A stretch of 64,000 nt of DNA from assembly GCF_900128445.1 (NCBI RefSeq), contig NZ_LT671417.1, forward strand, positions 1,288,769 to 1,352,768. The letters are read 5' to 3'. Position 1 is the first letter of the stretch; every line of letters starts with the position of its first letter. This DNA comes from Thermophilibacter provencensis. GTDB lineage: Bacteria; Actinomycetota; Coriobacteriia; Coriobacteriales; Atopobiaceae. This document shows, piece after piece, positions 34,990 to 42,988 of the stretch. The translations under genes were made by a program, and so were the position numbers. A model generated the notes under the pieces. The model did no database searches. It was not told where the DNA came from and saw nothing but the letters and a program-made list of their open reading frames with translations.

Positions 34990-35829
34990 ATGAAGTTCGC
35001 TAGTTCTAACATTTCCCGCCGCTCCCTTCTTGCCACGCTCGCGCTCGCTGCCGCCGGCTCGCTCGCGGCATGCGGCGCCGAGGGGCACGCGCACGAGCAC
35101 GGGACGCTCCGGATCGGCGCCTCTCCAAGCCCGCATGCGGAGATTCTCAACGACTTTGCCGCCCCGCGCCTCAAGGAGAGGGGGATCGAGCTCGATGTCA
35201 TCGAGTACACCGACTACCTCAAGCCCAACGAGGACGCGATCTCCGGGGAGCTTGACGCGAACTACTTCCAGCACATCAACTACCTCAACAACTACAACGA
35301 GGAGAACGGGTCCGACCTCGTGAACGTCGGGGCCATCCACTACGAGCCGTTCGGCATCTTCCCCGGCCGTTCGAGCGACCTCGATGACATCGCCGAGGGC
35401 GCCACGATCTCCGTGCCCAACGACCCGACCAACGAGGGTCGCGCGCTGCTCCTGCTCCAGGACCTTGGCCTCATCACGATCGACGAGGCCGCTGGCGTTA
35501 CCGCCACGGTGAACGACATCACGGACAACCCCCGCGGCATCAAGATCGCGGAGCAGGAGGCCGCGGTCCTGCCCTCGACGCTCGCGGATGTGGACTTTGC
35601 CGTCATCAACGGCAACTACGCCATCGACGCGGGCCTCTCGCTCGCCGACGCCGTGGCGACCGAGAACGCCGACTCCACGGCCGTGCCCGAGCAGTACGTC
35701 AACATCATCGCCACGCGTCCCGAGCTGAAGGACGACGAATGCATCGCCGCGCTCGTCGAGGTCCTCAAGGGCGATGACTTCGCGGCGTATCTCCAGGAGG
35801 CCTTCGGCGACTCAGTCCAGGCCTTCTAG
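34990..35829 (+). CDS. metQ: Methionine-binding lipoprotein MetQ (NlpA family)
   Basis: 279 residues. A lipoprotein signal ends in the lipobox LAAC. The mature part shows NlpA features: LRIGASPSPHAEIL, ELDVIEYTDYLKPNEDAISGELDANYFQHINYLNNYN and VPNDPTNEGRALLLLQ. It would deliver methionine to MetNI from outside the membrane. ATG 34990, site GAGGAG. Confidence 0.95.
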   Translation: MKFASSNISRRSLLATLALAAAGSLAACGAEGHAHEHGTLRIGASPSPHAEILNDFAAPRLKERGIELDVIEYTDYLKPNEDAISGELDANYFQHINYLNNYNEENGSDLVNVGAIHYEPFGIFPGRSSDLDDIAEGATISVPNDPTNEGRALLLLQDLGLITIDEAAGVTATVNDITDNPRGIKIAEQEAAVLPSTLADVDFAVINGNYAIDAGLSLADAVATENADSTAVPEQYVNIIATRPELKDDECIAALVEVLKGDDFAAYLQEAFGDSVQAF

Positions 35830-35847
35830 ATGCGTGACAGGGGGGAC

Positions 35848-35893
35848 GTGACAGGGGGACGGAGGTCTTGTCAGCGCTCCGTCCCCCTGTCAC
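35848..35893. repeat. GTGACAGGGGGACGGAG dyad, copy 1
   Basis: A perfect 17-bp inverted repeat (35848-35864 and 35877-35893) with a 12-base loop containing TTGTCA. It follows metQ by 18 bases and may end the operon. Other copies: 36659, 54925, 55930. Confidence 0.8.
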
Positions 35894-35964
35894 CCCATTG
35901 CCTCCTGCGAGCGATGCGATCTTTCGTACAATCTTTCTAAAGGCATGAGATTCGGGAGGCGACC

Positions 35965-36579
35965 ATGGCGGCGATGGACCTGAATGACTTCACCTGGACG
36001 CGCGAGCCAGCGGCCTGTATGGCGCACGACGGGGCGCTCGAGATCACCACGCTCCCGCACACCGACCTCTGGCAGCGCACCTACTACCACTTCCGCAATG
36101 ACAACGCGCCCGTCTTCCAGGCGCGCACGGACGAGAGGTACTTCAGCTTCACGGTGGGCACGGACTTCTCGCAGAGCCACCACCGCTTCGACCAGTGCGG
36201 GATTGTGATGTACCTGGACTCCGAGAACTGGCTCAAGGCATCCGTCGAGTATGAGAACGAGCGCTTTCAGCACCTCGGGAGCGTGGTCACCAACGGAGGC
36301 TGGTCCGACTGGGCAACGACGGAGATCACCGCCGACGAGCGGCGGATGTGGTATCGGCTCTCCCGTCGCGAGGATGACTTCCGCATAGAGTGCTCTCGCG
36401 ACGGCGTGATCTTCTCGCAGATGCGCGTCTGCCACCTGGCCGCGGCGACGGACGCGGTGAGCTTTGGCGTCTACGCCTGCTCTCCCGAGGACTCGTCGTT
36501 CACGGCGCGCTTTGACCGCTTCGACTACGGTCCGTGCGTCTGGGCCGCCCATGATGGCCAGCAGCCGGACGAGGGGTAG
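35965..36579 (+). CDS. DUF1349-family protein (concanavalin-like beta sandwich)
   Basis: 204 residues with no signal. The pattern DLWQRTYYHFRNDNAPVF, FSFTVGTDFSQSHHRFDQCGIVMYLDSENWLKASVEYEN and GVYACSPEDSSFTARFDRF matches DUF1349, a cytoplasmic beta-sandwich family thought to bind sugars. TACAAT at 35927-35932 could be its -10 box. ATG 35965, site GGGAGG. Confidence 0.88.
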   Translation: MAAMDLNDFTWTREPAACMAHDGALEITTLPHTDLWQRTYYHFRNDNAPVFQARTDERYFSFTVGTDFSQSHHRFDQCGIVMYLDSENWLKASVEYENERFQHLGSVVTNGGWSDWATTEITADERRMWYRLSRREDDFRIECSRDGVIFSQMRVCHLAAATDAVSFGVYACSPEDSSFTARFDRFDYGPCVWAAHDGQQPDEG

Positions 36580-36658
36580 GGCCAGATTTCGGCGTCCCGC
36601 CGTACCCTCTGGCGCGAGGCGCGCACCGTCTCTCCCGCCCTGCGGTCGCCTTAGACAC

Positions 36659-36704
36659 GTGACATGGGGACGGAGCGCTGACAAGACCTCCGTCCCCATG
36701 TCAC
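36659..36704. terminator. GTGACA...GGGGACGGAG dyad, copy 2, between converging genes
   Basis: A perfect 17-bp stem (36659-36675 and 36688-36704) whose loop is the exact reverse complement of the loop of copy 1. It abuts the stop codon of the nitroreductase and separates it from the DUF1349 gene, so it can serve both strands. Confidence 0.75.
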
Positions 36705-37220
36705 CTACCGGTACGTCACCGTCTCCGAAAGCGGCCTGCGGCTCTCGTGGTTGGGCAGCGGGCCCGTGCCCTCGGCGGCGTAGCCGAGGTCGAGCAGCAT
36801 GAGGAGCTCCTCGTTCTCGGGCAGGCAAAGGCGCTCCTTGGCAACCTCAGGGTCAAAGCGGTTGAGCCAGCAGCTGTCGACGCCCGCGTCGCACGCGGCC
36901 AAGACCATGTGCGTGGCCACGATCGCGGCGTCCTCGATGCCGGAGTCGCGCGCGTCGCCGGGGTAGAGGTAGACGTTCGTGGTGTCGAAGGCCACGGCCA
37001 GGACCGTGGGCGCACCGTAGCGGCAAGGCGTGAGCTCGTCCACGATGGCGAGCGCCTCGGCGCTCTGGAGCACGTAGACGTGCTGCTCCTGCAGGTTCTT
37101 GGCGGTGGGGGCAAGACGACCCGCCTCGAGGATCCGCTCGAGCGCCTCGGGCTCCACCTGACGGGTCTCGTCGTACTTCTTGCACGAGTAGCGCTTGGCG
37201 ATGACGTCCCTGAACTCCAT
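36705..37220 (-). CDS. Nitroreductase-family FMN protein
   Basis: 171 residues, a short nitroreductase. The N-terminal KRYSCKKYDETRQVE and LAPTAKNLQEQHVYVL segments bind FMN phosphate; the late GYAAEGTGPLPNHESRRPLSETV is typical. It should reduce an unknown electrophile with NAD(P)H. ATG 37220, site GGAGGAG. Divergent from the acetyltransferase gene. Confidence 0.9.
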   Translation of the reverse strand: MEFRDVIAKRYSCKKYDETRQVEPEALERILEAGRLAPTAKNLQEQHVYVLQSAEALAIVDELTPCRYGAPTVLAVAFDTTNVYLYPGDARDSGIEDAAIVATHMVLAACDAGVDSCWLNRFDPEVAKERLCLPENEELLMLLDLGYAAEGTGPLPNHESRRPLSETVTYR

Positions 37221-37344
37221 CTCGGTCACTCCTCCTTGGTCGTGGCTCACCTGTCTTCCTGCGCCAATGATACGCCTGCCGTTACGTCGCCCGCAGTGCG
37301 CTGTACAATGGCCGCGCCGGACACGCCAAGAAGAACGGACCCCC

Positions 37345-37956
37345 ATGACCGCGCTCGACCTCATGCGCTCAGACGCGCCGTATGCCGTGAGCTACCTCGA
37401 CATGCCCAACGACCTGCAGCCGCGCGCGCAGCGTCTCTGCTGGCGCTTCAACCAGCTTGACCCGGCGGACACCGAGTCGCGAGCCCAGATCCTGAAGGAG
37501 CTCTTTGGCACGTGGCACCCGCGCGCAAACGTCAAGCCCACGTTCCGCTGCGACTACGGCTTCAACATCCACTTCCACGGCTTTGCGCTCGTGAACTACA
37601 ACTGCGCATTTCTGGACACCTCGCCCATCAACATCGGCGAGGGCACGTTCATCGCGCCCGGCTGCGTGCTCGCGTGCGCGGGGCACGCCGTACACCCCGC
37701 CCAGCGTGCGGAGGGCATCCAGACCTCGGCGCCCATCACGCTGGGCAACAACGTCTGGCTGGGCGCCAACGTGACCGTCTGCGGCGGCGTCACCATAGGC
37801 GACGGGAGCGTGATCGGGGCGGGAAGCGTGGTCACGCGCGACGTGCCTGCCGGCGTGATCGCGGCCGGCGTGCCCTGCCGCGTGCTGCGCGAGGTGTCGG
37901 AGCGCGACCTCGTGGATCCGATATCGCCGGCTGGCGCCGAGGGGGAGGGGAGGTAG
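37345..37956 (+). CDS. Hexapeptide-repeat O-acetyltransferase (maltose/galactoside type)
   Basis: 203 residues. The N-terminal helical MRSDAPYAVSYLDMPNDLQPRAQRLCWRFN and the left-handed beta-helix (INIGEGTFIAPGCVLACAGHAVHP, LGNNVWLGANVTVCGGVTIGDGSVIGAGSVV) define the Maa/LacA group; the active His is in CAGHAVHP. It acetylates a sugar, perhaps for detoxification. The ribosome site is weak. Confidence 0.92.
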   Translation: MTALDLMRSDAPYAVSYLDMPNDLQPRAQRLCWRFNQLDPADTESRAQILKELFGTWHPRANVKPTFRCDYGFNIHFHGFALVNYNCAFLDTSPINIGEGTFIAPGCVLACAGHAVHPAQRAEGIQTSAPITLGNNVWLGANVTVCGGVTIGDGSVIGAGSVVTRDVPAGVIAAGVPCRVLREVSERDLVDPISPAGAEGEGR

Positions 37957-37959
37957 GCC

Positions 37960-38646
37960 GTGGACCTCAGGGTTGACCGCAGGGGCTGCGAGAGCGTGGT
38001 TCTGGACTTCGACGGGACGATGTGCCTGCTCTTCCAGAACCATGACCTCGCGGCGACGAGGCACAGGATGCATGAGGAGCTCGGGCGGTTCTCGATTGAC
38101 TTCGACGAGGCGCTGGATGCGTTCGATGCCTTCGACGCCGTGCTGGCGCAGACCGCTGATCGCCTTGAGACGCGTGCGGAGGCCCTGCTCAAGGCAGATG
38201 AGATCCTCTCCGATGCCGAGGTTGCGGCCGCCGGGACGGGCCCTGCGGTCACGGGCGTGGCCGAGGCCGTCGACTTCTGGCGGGGCGCGGGGTATCGGGT
38301 CGGCGTGGCAACCAACAACTCCGCCCGCGCGGTCGACGCCTTCCTCAGTCGCATGTCCATCGGACAGCTTCCGGTGGTGGGCCGGGACGACGCGCACCCG
38401 GAGCGCCTGAAGCCCAGCACATGGAGCGTCGATCGCGTCCTCGAGCTGATGGGTGGCCGCCCGGAGGCGACCGTCTTCGTGGGTGACACGCGGCGGGACT
38501 ACGAGACATCGCTGCGGGCGGGCTGCGCTTTTCTCGGCATGGTCCCGACGGAGCGCAAGCGCGTGCGGCTCAGCGCGGCCCTGGACGAGGACCTGATGGC
38601 GCGGGACTACCCCGAGCTGCTGAGGCGGTTCTTCGGTCGGTCGTAA
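37960..38646 (+). CDS. HAD-superfamily phosphatase
   Basis: 228 residues from a GTG, 3 bases after the acetyltransferase stop, site GGGAGGTAGG. Motif I is DFDGTMC, motif II VATNNSAR, motif III a Lys in RLKPSTW and motif IV VGDTRRDYETSLRAG. It has a helical cap (about 30-95) as in phosphoglycolate-type phosphatases. Substrate unknown. Confidence 0.88.
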   Translation: MDLRVDRRGCESVVLDFDGTMCLLFQNHDLAATRHRMHEELGRFSIDFDEALDAFDAFDAVLAQTADRLETRAEALLKADEILSDAEVAAAGTGPAVTGVAEAVDFWRGAGYRVGVATNNSARAVDAFLSRMSIGQLPVVGRDDAHPERLKPSTWSVDRVLELMGGRPEATVFVGDTRRDYETSLRAGCAFLGMVPTERKRVRLSAALDEDLMARDYPELLRRFFGRS

Positions 38647-38648
38647 CC

Positions 38649-38735
38649 GGGCATGCCCCGGCGTCCAGACAGAGCCAATCGACAGAATGACGCCCCCGAG
38701 GGCACGCTTTTGTCGATTGGCTCTGTTTCGGCGAG
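38649..38735. repeat. CAGAG-type hairpin, copy 3 (left 87-bp direct repeat)
   Basis: The arms CAGAGCCAATCGACA and TGTCGATTGGCTCTG flank an inner ATGACGCCCCCGAGGGCACG. This 87-bp segment recurs at 40013-40099 with seven substitutions and no gaps, so the two frame the next gene as direct repeats. It can also act as terminator of the HAD gene. Confidence 0.8.
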
Positions 38736-38892
38736 GAGGGGCCAGCGAGAAGGGACGGCGTCGCGCAAGGCGAGAGGGGCCGACGGCGCGTCGACGGCGG
38801 TATGCGTTGCGTCGAGAAAGCGCGCTCGAATTCCCATGCTGTCCGGAAACGTACCAGAGACCCCGCGTTCTTTTTGTCGAGTCGCGGATGCG

Positions 38893-38941
38893 CCCTCGTC
38901 CGGGGGAACAATGGAGGTCCGGTGGCCCGGACGAGGGAGGG
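38893..38941 (+). promoter_or_regulatory. Hairpin overlapping the ribosome site of the AbiEi-like gene
   Basis: CCCTCGTCCGGG (38893-38904) pairs perfectly with CCCGGACGAGGG (38926-38937), whose end forms part of the ribosome site GAGGGAGG (38934-38941). As RNA it would mask translation; as DNA it is a possible operator for autoregulation. Confidence 0.5.
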
Positions 38942-38944
38942 ACG

Positions 38945-40003
38945 ATGGGCGAGGCAGTGAGACGACGAATCGATGCGCTGCTGGACGCGGCGGAGCGCGG
39001 GGAGAGCTCCCTGGTGCCGCCGGGCGAGAAGGACCGCAAGGCGCTCCTGCGCCGCGGGCTCGAGCTGACGCAGCCGCTTTCCGGACAGTTCGTCCGCAGA
39101 GGGACCTGGAGACGGCTCAACCCCGCGGAGCGGTCGCTCTGGCTCATGCGGGGGCTTGCCGCGCGCCATCCGGACTGGCGCTTCTGCGAGGCGTCGGCCG
39201 CGGTTGCGTATGGCCTTCCGGTGACGTGGGGGCTGCTCACGCACGTGTGGGTGACGGCGGGGCGGGGCTCGCATGACAAGTCCGTTCCGGGCGTCATCCG
39301 ACGCTGTGTGAGCGATCCCGAGGGTCCTGCGCTCGCCCAAGGGCTTCCCGTGACGTCGTTCTGGAGGACCGTCTTCGACTGTCTCGTGGCGTTTCCTCCT
39401 CCTGACGCACTGGCAGTCGTTGATCGGGCGCTCCGATTGAGCCAGGCGTCTGCACACCAGGTCGTCGACTACCTGTGCTCGGCGCACCGTGGCCGACGCG
39501 GGGTGCGCGGGGCGACGCGCGTCGCCGCCCTCGCCGACGCGCGCGCCGAGAGCGGAGGGGAGTCAATCGCCCGCTGGACGATGTTCGAGGCCGGTTTTGA
39601 GCCTCCTGAGCTGCAGGTGTGGATTGAGGATCCGGTTGAGCCGGGAACGTGGTTCCGCGTCGACTTCCTCTGGCTGCTTCCTGATGGGTCCGTCATCATC
39701 GGAGAGATGGACGGCAGGCAGAAGACCGAGCGTCCCGAGCTCATGGGTGGCCGCAGCACGGTACGAGTGCTGCAGGACGAGCGCCTGCGCGAGTCTCACC
39801 TCTCGGCGCTTCGCCCCGCGGTCGTGCGATTTGGCTACGACGTGGCGCGCGACCCCGTCCTTCTCGGCTCCCTGCTTGACTCGTTCGGCGTTCCGAGGCG
39901 ATCGGGCGACCCGACGGACCCGCCCCCGTTCACGACCAGGCGTGCGGAGCTGATGCAGCTTGGCGGCTGGAGGGTGCTGGCGACGGAGCTCGTGGCTGCG
40001 TAG
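38945..40003 (+). CDS. AbiEi-like N-terminal domain fused to a PD-(D/E)XK-type nuclease domain
   Basis: 352 residues. The first half (RRRIDALLDAAERGES, then RRGTWRRLNPAERSLWLMRGLAARHP, EASAAVAYGLPV) has the layout of AbiEi-type antitoxin/winged-helix proteins common in Actinomycetota. The second half shows VDFLWLLPDGSVIIGEMDGRQK, a D...ExDGxxK pattern like DUF559/very-short-patch nucleases, followed by QDERLRESHLSAL. No AbiEii toxin is adjacent. Framed by 87-bp direct repeats. A defence or mobile-gene role is inference. ATG 38945, site GGAGGGACG. Confidence 0.7.
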   Translation: MGEAVRRRIDALLDAAERGESSLVPPGEKDRKALLRRGLELTQPLSGQFVRRGTWRRLNPAERSLWLMRGLAARHPDWRFCEASAAVAYGLPVTWGLLTHVWVTAGRGSHDKSVPGVIRRCVSDPEGPALAQGLPVTSFWRTVFDCLVAFPPPDALAVVDRALRLSQASAHQVVDYLCSAHRGRRGVRGATRVAALADARAESGGESIARWTMFEAGFEPPELQVWIEDPVEPGTWFRVDFLWLLPDGSVIIGEMDGRQKTERPELMGGRSTVRVLQDERLRESHLSALRPAVVRFGYDVARDPVLLGSLLDSFGVPRRSGDPTDPPPFTTRRAELMQLGGWRVLATELVAA

Positions 40004-40012
40004 GCTGCTCCC

Positions 40013-40099
40013 GAGCATGCCTTGGCGCCCAGACAGAGCGAATCGACAAAATGACGTCCCCGAGGGCACGCTTTTGTCGATTGGCTCTGTTTCGGCGAG
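40013..40099. repeat. CAGAG-type hairpin, copy 4 (right 87-bp direct repeat)
   Basis: The same 87 bp as 38649-38735 with seven substitutions. It lies between the converging AbiEi-like and TetR genes, followed by a run of GGCGAGAAG-like words to about 40170. Its left arm has CGAATCGACA against a right arm TGTCGATTGG, so one pair is imperfect here. Confidence 0.8.
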
Positions 40100-40171
40100 T
40101 AGGACGCGCTGGCGAGAAGAGCGTGCTGGCGAGAACGAGAAGGACGCGCGGGCAAGAACGGCGCGCCAGGC

Positions 40172-40738
40172 CTATCTCACGCGCCACTCCTCGGGGACCT
40201 CGAAGATCGCCTCGAGGCTGGCGAGAAGGTCCTCGCGCCAGCTGGTGGCGCCGCGCCGGATGCACCAGAGGAGCTCGTAGCCGCTGAACATGTGCGACGC
40301 GGCCTCGTAGAGCCGCTCGGCTGGCGCGAGGTTGCGCACCTGGCCTGCCTCCTGCGCGCGGCGGATGATGTCCACCGCGACCTCGGTGAGGTAGGGGCGC
40401 ATGTCGAAGGTGTGGCGGTCCTCCTGCAGGTTGGCGATCATGGCCTGGCTGAAAAGGCCTGCCCCCAGCTTGGAGCTCTCCTGGTAGAGGGTGTCAAAGC
40501 ACGTGACGAGCTGCTCCCAGTAGTTGCCCGACCCCGCCACGGCGAGCAGCCGCTGCGAGAGGCGGATCGTGATGTCGTCGTAGACCTCCAGCACGAGCTC
40601 CTCCTTGGAGGGCACGTAGCGATAGAAGGTGGGCTTGGTTATCTCGCACGCGTCGCAGATGTCCTGGACGGTCACGTTCTCGTAGCCGCGCTCCTGGAAG
40701 AGCCGGAGCGCCTGAGCGGAGATGATGGTGCGGTTCAT
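40172..40738 (-). CDS. TetR-family transcriptional regulator
   Basis: 188 residues. The N-terminal helix-turn-helix is ALRLFQERGYENVTVQDICDACEITKPTFYRYVPSKEELV. The C-terminal ligand part is helical and unassigned. It is divergent from the reductase gene, with a perfect GGTAACG/CGTTACC dyad between them, so it probably controls that gene and itself. ATG 40738, site GAGGAAG. Confidence 0.93.
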   Translation of the reverse strand: MNRTIISAQALRLFQERGYENVTVQDICDACEITKPTFYRYVPSKEELVLEVYDDITIRLSQRLLAVAGSGNYWEQLVTCFDTLYQESSKLGAGLFSQAMIANLQEDRHTFDMRPYLTEVAVDIIRRAQEAGQVRNLAPAERLYEAASHMFSGYELLWCIRRGATSWREDLLASLEAIFEVPEEWRVR

Positions 40739-40910
40739 GCGTCTTCCTCGCGTCGTGGGGGCCGGTCACGCGGCGGGTCGTTCGACCTACTTTACACCGC
40801 GGCCGTTCGCGGCCGCCCTCGAGAAGACGGCCGCGGCGCGAAACGCGACGCCCGCCGAAAAGCCGTCCTCGCCGCGCCCCGCTCGCCCCTCGAGGTGTAG
40901 CTTTAACTCG

Positions 40911-40929
40911 GGTAACGAAAGGCGTTACC
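40911..40929. promoter_or_regulatory. Probable TetR operator
   Basis: GGTAACG (40911-40917) and CGTTACC (40923-40929) form a perfect 7-bp dyad with a 5-base centre. It lies between the divergent TetR and reductase genes, 32 bases before the reductase start. Size and symmetry are typical of TetR operators. Confidence 0.7.
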
Positions 40930-40961
40930 GTGGTAAAACCGAGGGGAAAGCGAGAGGACGC

Positions 40962-42890
40962 ATGGCAAACAGGCTGTTCGAGAAGACCCAGATCGGGAAC
41001 ATGCGGCTCAAGAACCGCATCGTCATGGGCCCGATGGGCACGACCGGTGAGGCGGACGGCGCCTACACCATGGACGGCGTCTACTACTTCGAGGAGCGTG
41101 CCAAGGGCGGCTGCGGCCTCATCATCACCGGCGCCAACGTGGTCTCCACCAAGTACGAGCCGCGCCCCTGCACCGAGCTCAGCAACTTCCACCACGTGGA
41201 GCGCCTCAACATGCTCATCGACCGCTGCCACCACTGGGGCGCCAAGGTGTGCGTGCAGCTCTCCCCGGGCCTCGGCCGCCAGCAGTTCACCGACCCCTTC
41301 ACGCCGCCGTACTCCGCCGGCGCGTGCCCCTCGTTCTGGTTCCCGAGCCTCATCTGCAAGCCCTTCGCCAAGGAGGACATCGCCTACCTGGTGGAGCGCG
41401 TGGGCTACTCCGCCTCGCTGGCCGTGGCCGCCGGCGCCGACGCGCTCGAGCTGCATGCCTACGGCGGCTACCTGCTCGACCAGTTCCAGTCCACGATGTG
41501 GAACGACCGCACGGACGAGTACGGCGGCTCGCTCGAGAACCGCATGCGCTTCACGCTCGAGTGCATCGAGGCGATCAAGAAGAACGTCCCGGCGGGCTTC
41601 CCCGTCCAGGTGAAGTTCACGCCGTACCACGGCGTTCCCGGTGGCCGAGAGCTCGACGAGGGCGTCGAGATGGCCAAGATCCTCGAGGGCGCAGGCGTGG
41701 ACGCGCTCCACGTTGACGTGGGCTGCTACGAGGCGTGGTACAAGGCCATCTCCACGGTCTACGCCCCCGAGGGGCACCAGCTGCGCGTGGTCCGCGCCAT
41801 CAAGGACGCCGTGAGCGTGCCGGTCTTCGGGCAGGGCAAGCTCTTCGATCCGGCCCGCGCCGAGGCCGCCGTGGAGGACGGCACCCTCGACTACGTGGTG
41901 CTGGCGCACCAGACGCTCGCCGACCCGGAGTGGGCCAACAAGGTCCGCGAGGGCCGCGTCGACGACATCCGCCCCTGCATCGGCTGCAACGAGTGCCTGC
42001 TGGCCGGCTTCTCCGGCAAGCACTACTACTGCGCCGTGAACCCGCAGTGCTACGCCGAGCGCGACTACGCGCTGCCCGCCCCCGTCGAAGACCTCGACGA
42101 CATGCGCAGCGTCCTCGTGGTCGGCGGCGGCCCCGGTGGCATGGAGGCCGCCATCGCCGCGGCCGAGCGCGGCTACGACGTCGAGCTCTGGGAGAAGAGC
42201 TCGCGGCTCGGCGGCAACCTCTGGGCCGCCGGCTCGCCCACGTTCAAGCACGACGTGCTGCGCCTCATCGACTACATGAGGACGCAGGTCAACAAGCTCG
42301 GCGTGCGCGTGGTCTACAACAAGGACGCCAGCGCGGCCGAGATCGCGGCCTACGGCGCCGACAAGGTCGTCCTGGCATGCGGCTCCCACTCCGTCGTGCC
42401 GCCCATCCCGGGCATCGAGCGCGCCGAGGTCTCCGACGGCTACCTGCTGGGGACGCGCGAGCCCGGCAAGGACGTCGTGGTCATCGGCGGCGGCCTCGTG
42501 GGCTGCGAGACCGCGGCGTTCATGGCCGAGAAGGCCGAGAACGTGACCATCGTCGAGATGCTCGACGACGTCCTGCTCACGGCCGGCCACTGCCTGAACA
42601 ACGACCAGGCGCTCAAGGCTATGCTCGAGGAGCGCGGCGTCAACAAGGCGTGCGGCGCCAAGGTGACGCAGGTCACCGATGACGCCGTCGTCTACGAGAA
42701 GGACGGGCAGACCGTGAGCGTCCCGGCCGACACCGTGATCATCGCGGCGGGCTACCGCTCCAACAACGAGCTCGAGGACCAGCTCGATGGCCTCGTCGAT
42801 GACCTGTCCGTGGTGGGCGATGCCGTGGCGCCGCGCAAGATCCTCACCGCGGTCCACGAGGGCTATCACGCCATCCGCGTGATGGAGTAG
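40962..42890 (+). CDS. Old-Yellow-Enzyme/FAD/4Fe-4S NADH oxidoreductase (2,4-dienoyl-CoA/enoate reductase family)
   Basis: 642 residues. Residues 1-345 are an FMN barrel (RLKNRIVMGPMGTTGEADG; ELHAYGGYLLDQF). A CIGCNECL motif with a later Cys in HYYCAVNP binds a 4Fe-4S cluster. The rest is an FAD/NAD domain (VLVVGGGPGGMEAAIAAAERGYDVELWE; VVVIGGGLVGCETAAFMAEKAENV). Family members reduce activated C=C bonds of enoates, dienoyl-CoA or bile-acid intermediates. The substrate here is unknown. Probably induced through the divergent TetR. Site GAGAGGACG. Confidence 0.93.
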   Translation: MANRLFEKTQIGNMRLKNRIVMGPMGTTGEADGAYTMDGVYYFEERAKGGCGLIITGANVVSTKYEPRPCTELSNFHHVERLNMLIDRCHHWGAKVCVQLSPGLGRQQFTDPFTPPYSAGACPSFWFPSLICKPFAKEDIAYLVERVGYSASLAVAAGADALELHAYGGYLLDQFQSTMWNDRTDEYGGSLENRMRFTLECIEAIKKNVPAGFPVQVKFTPYHGVPGGRELDEGVEMAKILEGAGVDALHVDVGCYEAWYKAISTVYAPEGHQLRVVRAIKDAVSVPVFGQGKLFDPARAEAAVEDGTLDYVVLAHQTLADPEWANKVREGRVDDIRPCIGCNECLLAGFSGKHYYCAVNPQCYAERDYALPAPVEDLDDMRSVLVVGGGPGGMEAAIAAAERGYDVELWEKSSRLGGNLWAAGSPTFKHDVLRLIDYMRTQVNKLGVRVVYNKDASAAEIAAYGADKVVLACGSHSVVPPIPGIERAEVSDGYLLGTREPGKDVVVIGGGLVGCETAAFMAEKAENVTIVEMLDDVLLTAGHCLNNDQALKAMLEERGVNKACGAKVTQVTDDAVVYEKDGQTVSVPADTVIIAAGYRSNNELEDQLDGLVDDLSVVGDAVAPRKILTAVHEGYHAIRVME

Positions 42891-42910
42891 GCCCGGGACG
42901 CCTCTCGATG

Positions 42911-42966
42911 CGGCAGGCGGTGGGGCGAGAAGGACCAGCGTCAGGCCCTTCTCGCCCCGCCGCATC
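42911..42966. terminator. Bidirectional hairpin built from GGCGAGAAGG
   Basis: GGGGCGAGAAGG (42922-42933) pairs perfectly with CCTTCTCGCCCC (42947-42958), extended by GATGCGGC and GCCGCATC outside. It lies between converging genes. Here the window's frequent decamer forms the stem. Confidence 0.75.
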
Positions 42967-42988
42967 TTTCTCCGGGACGGCCTGCCGG

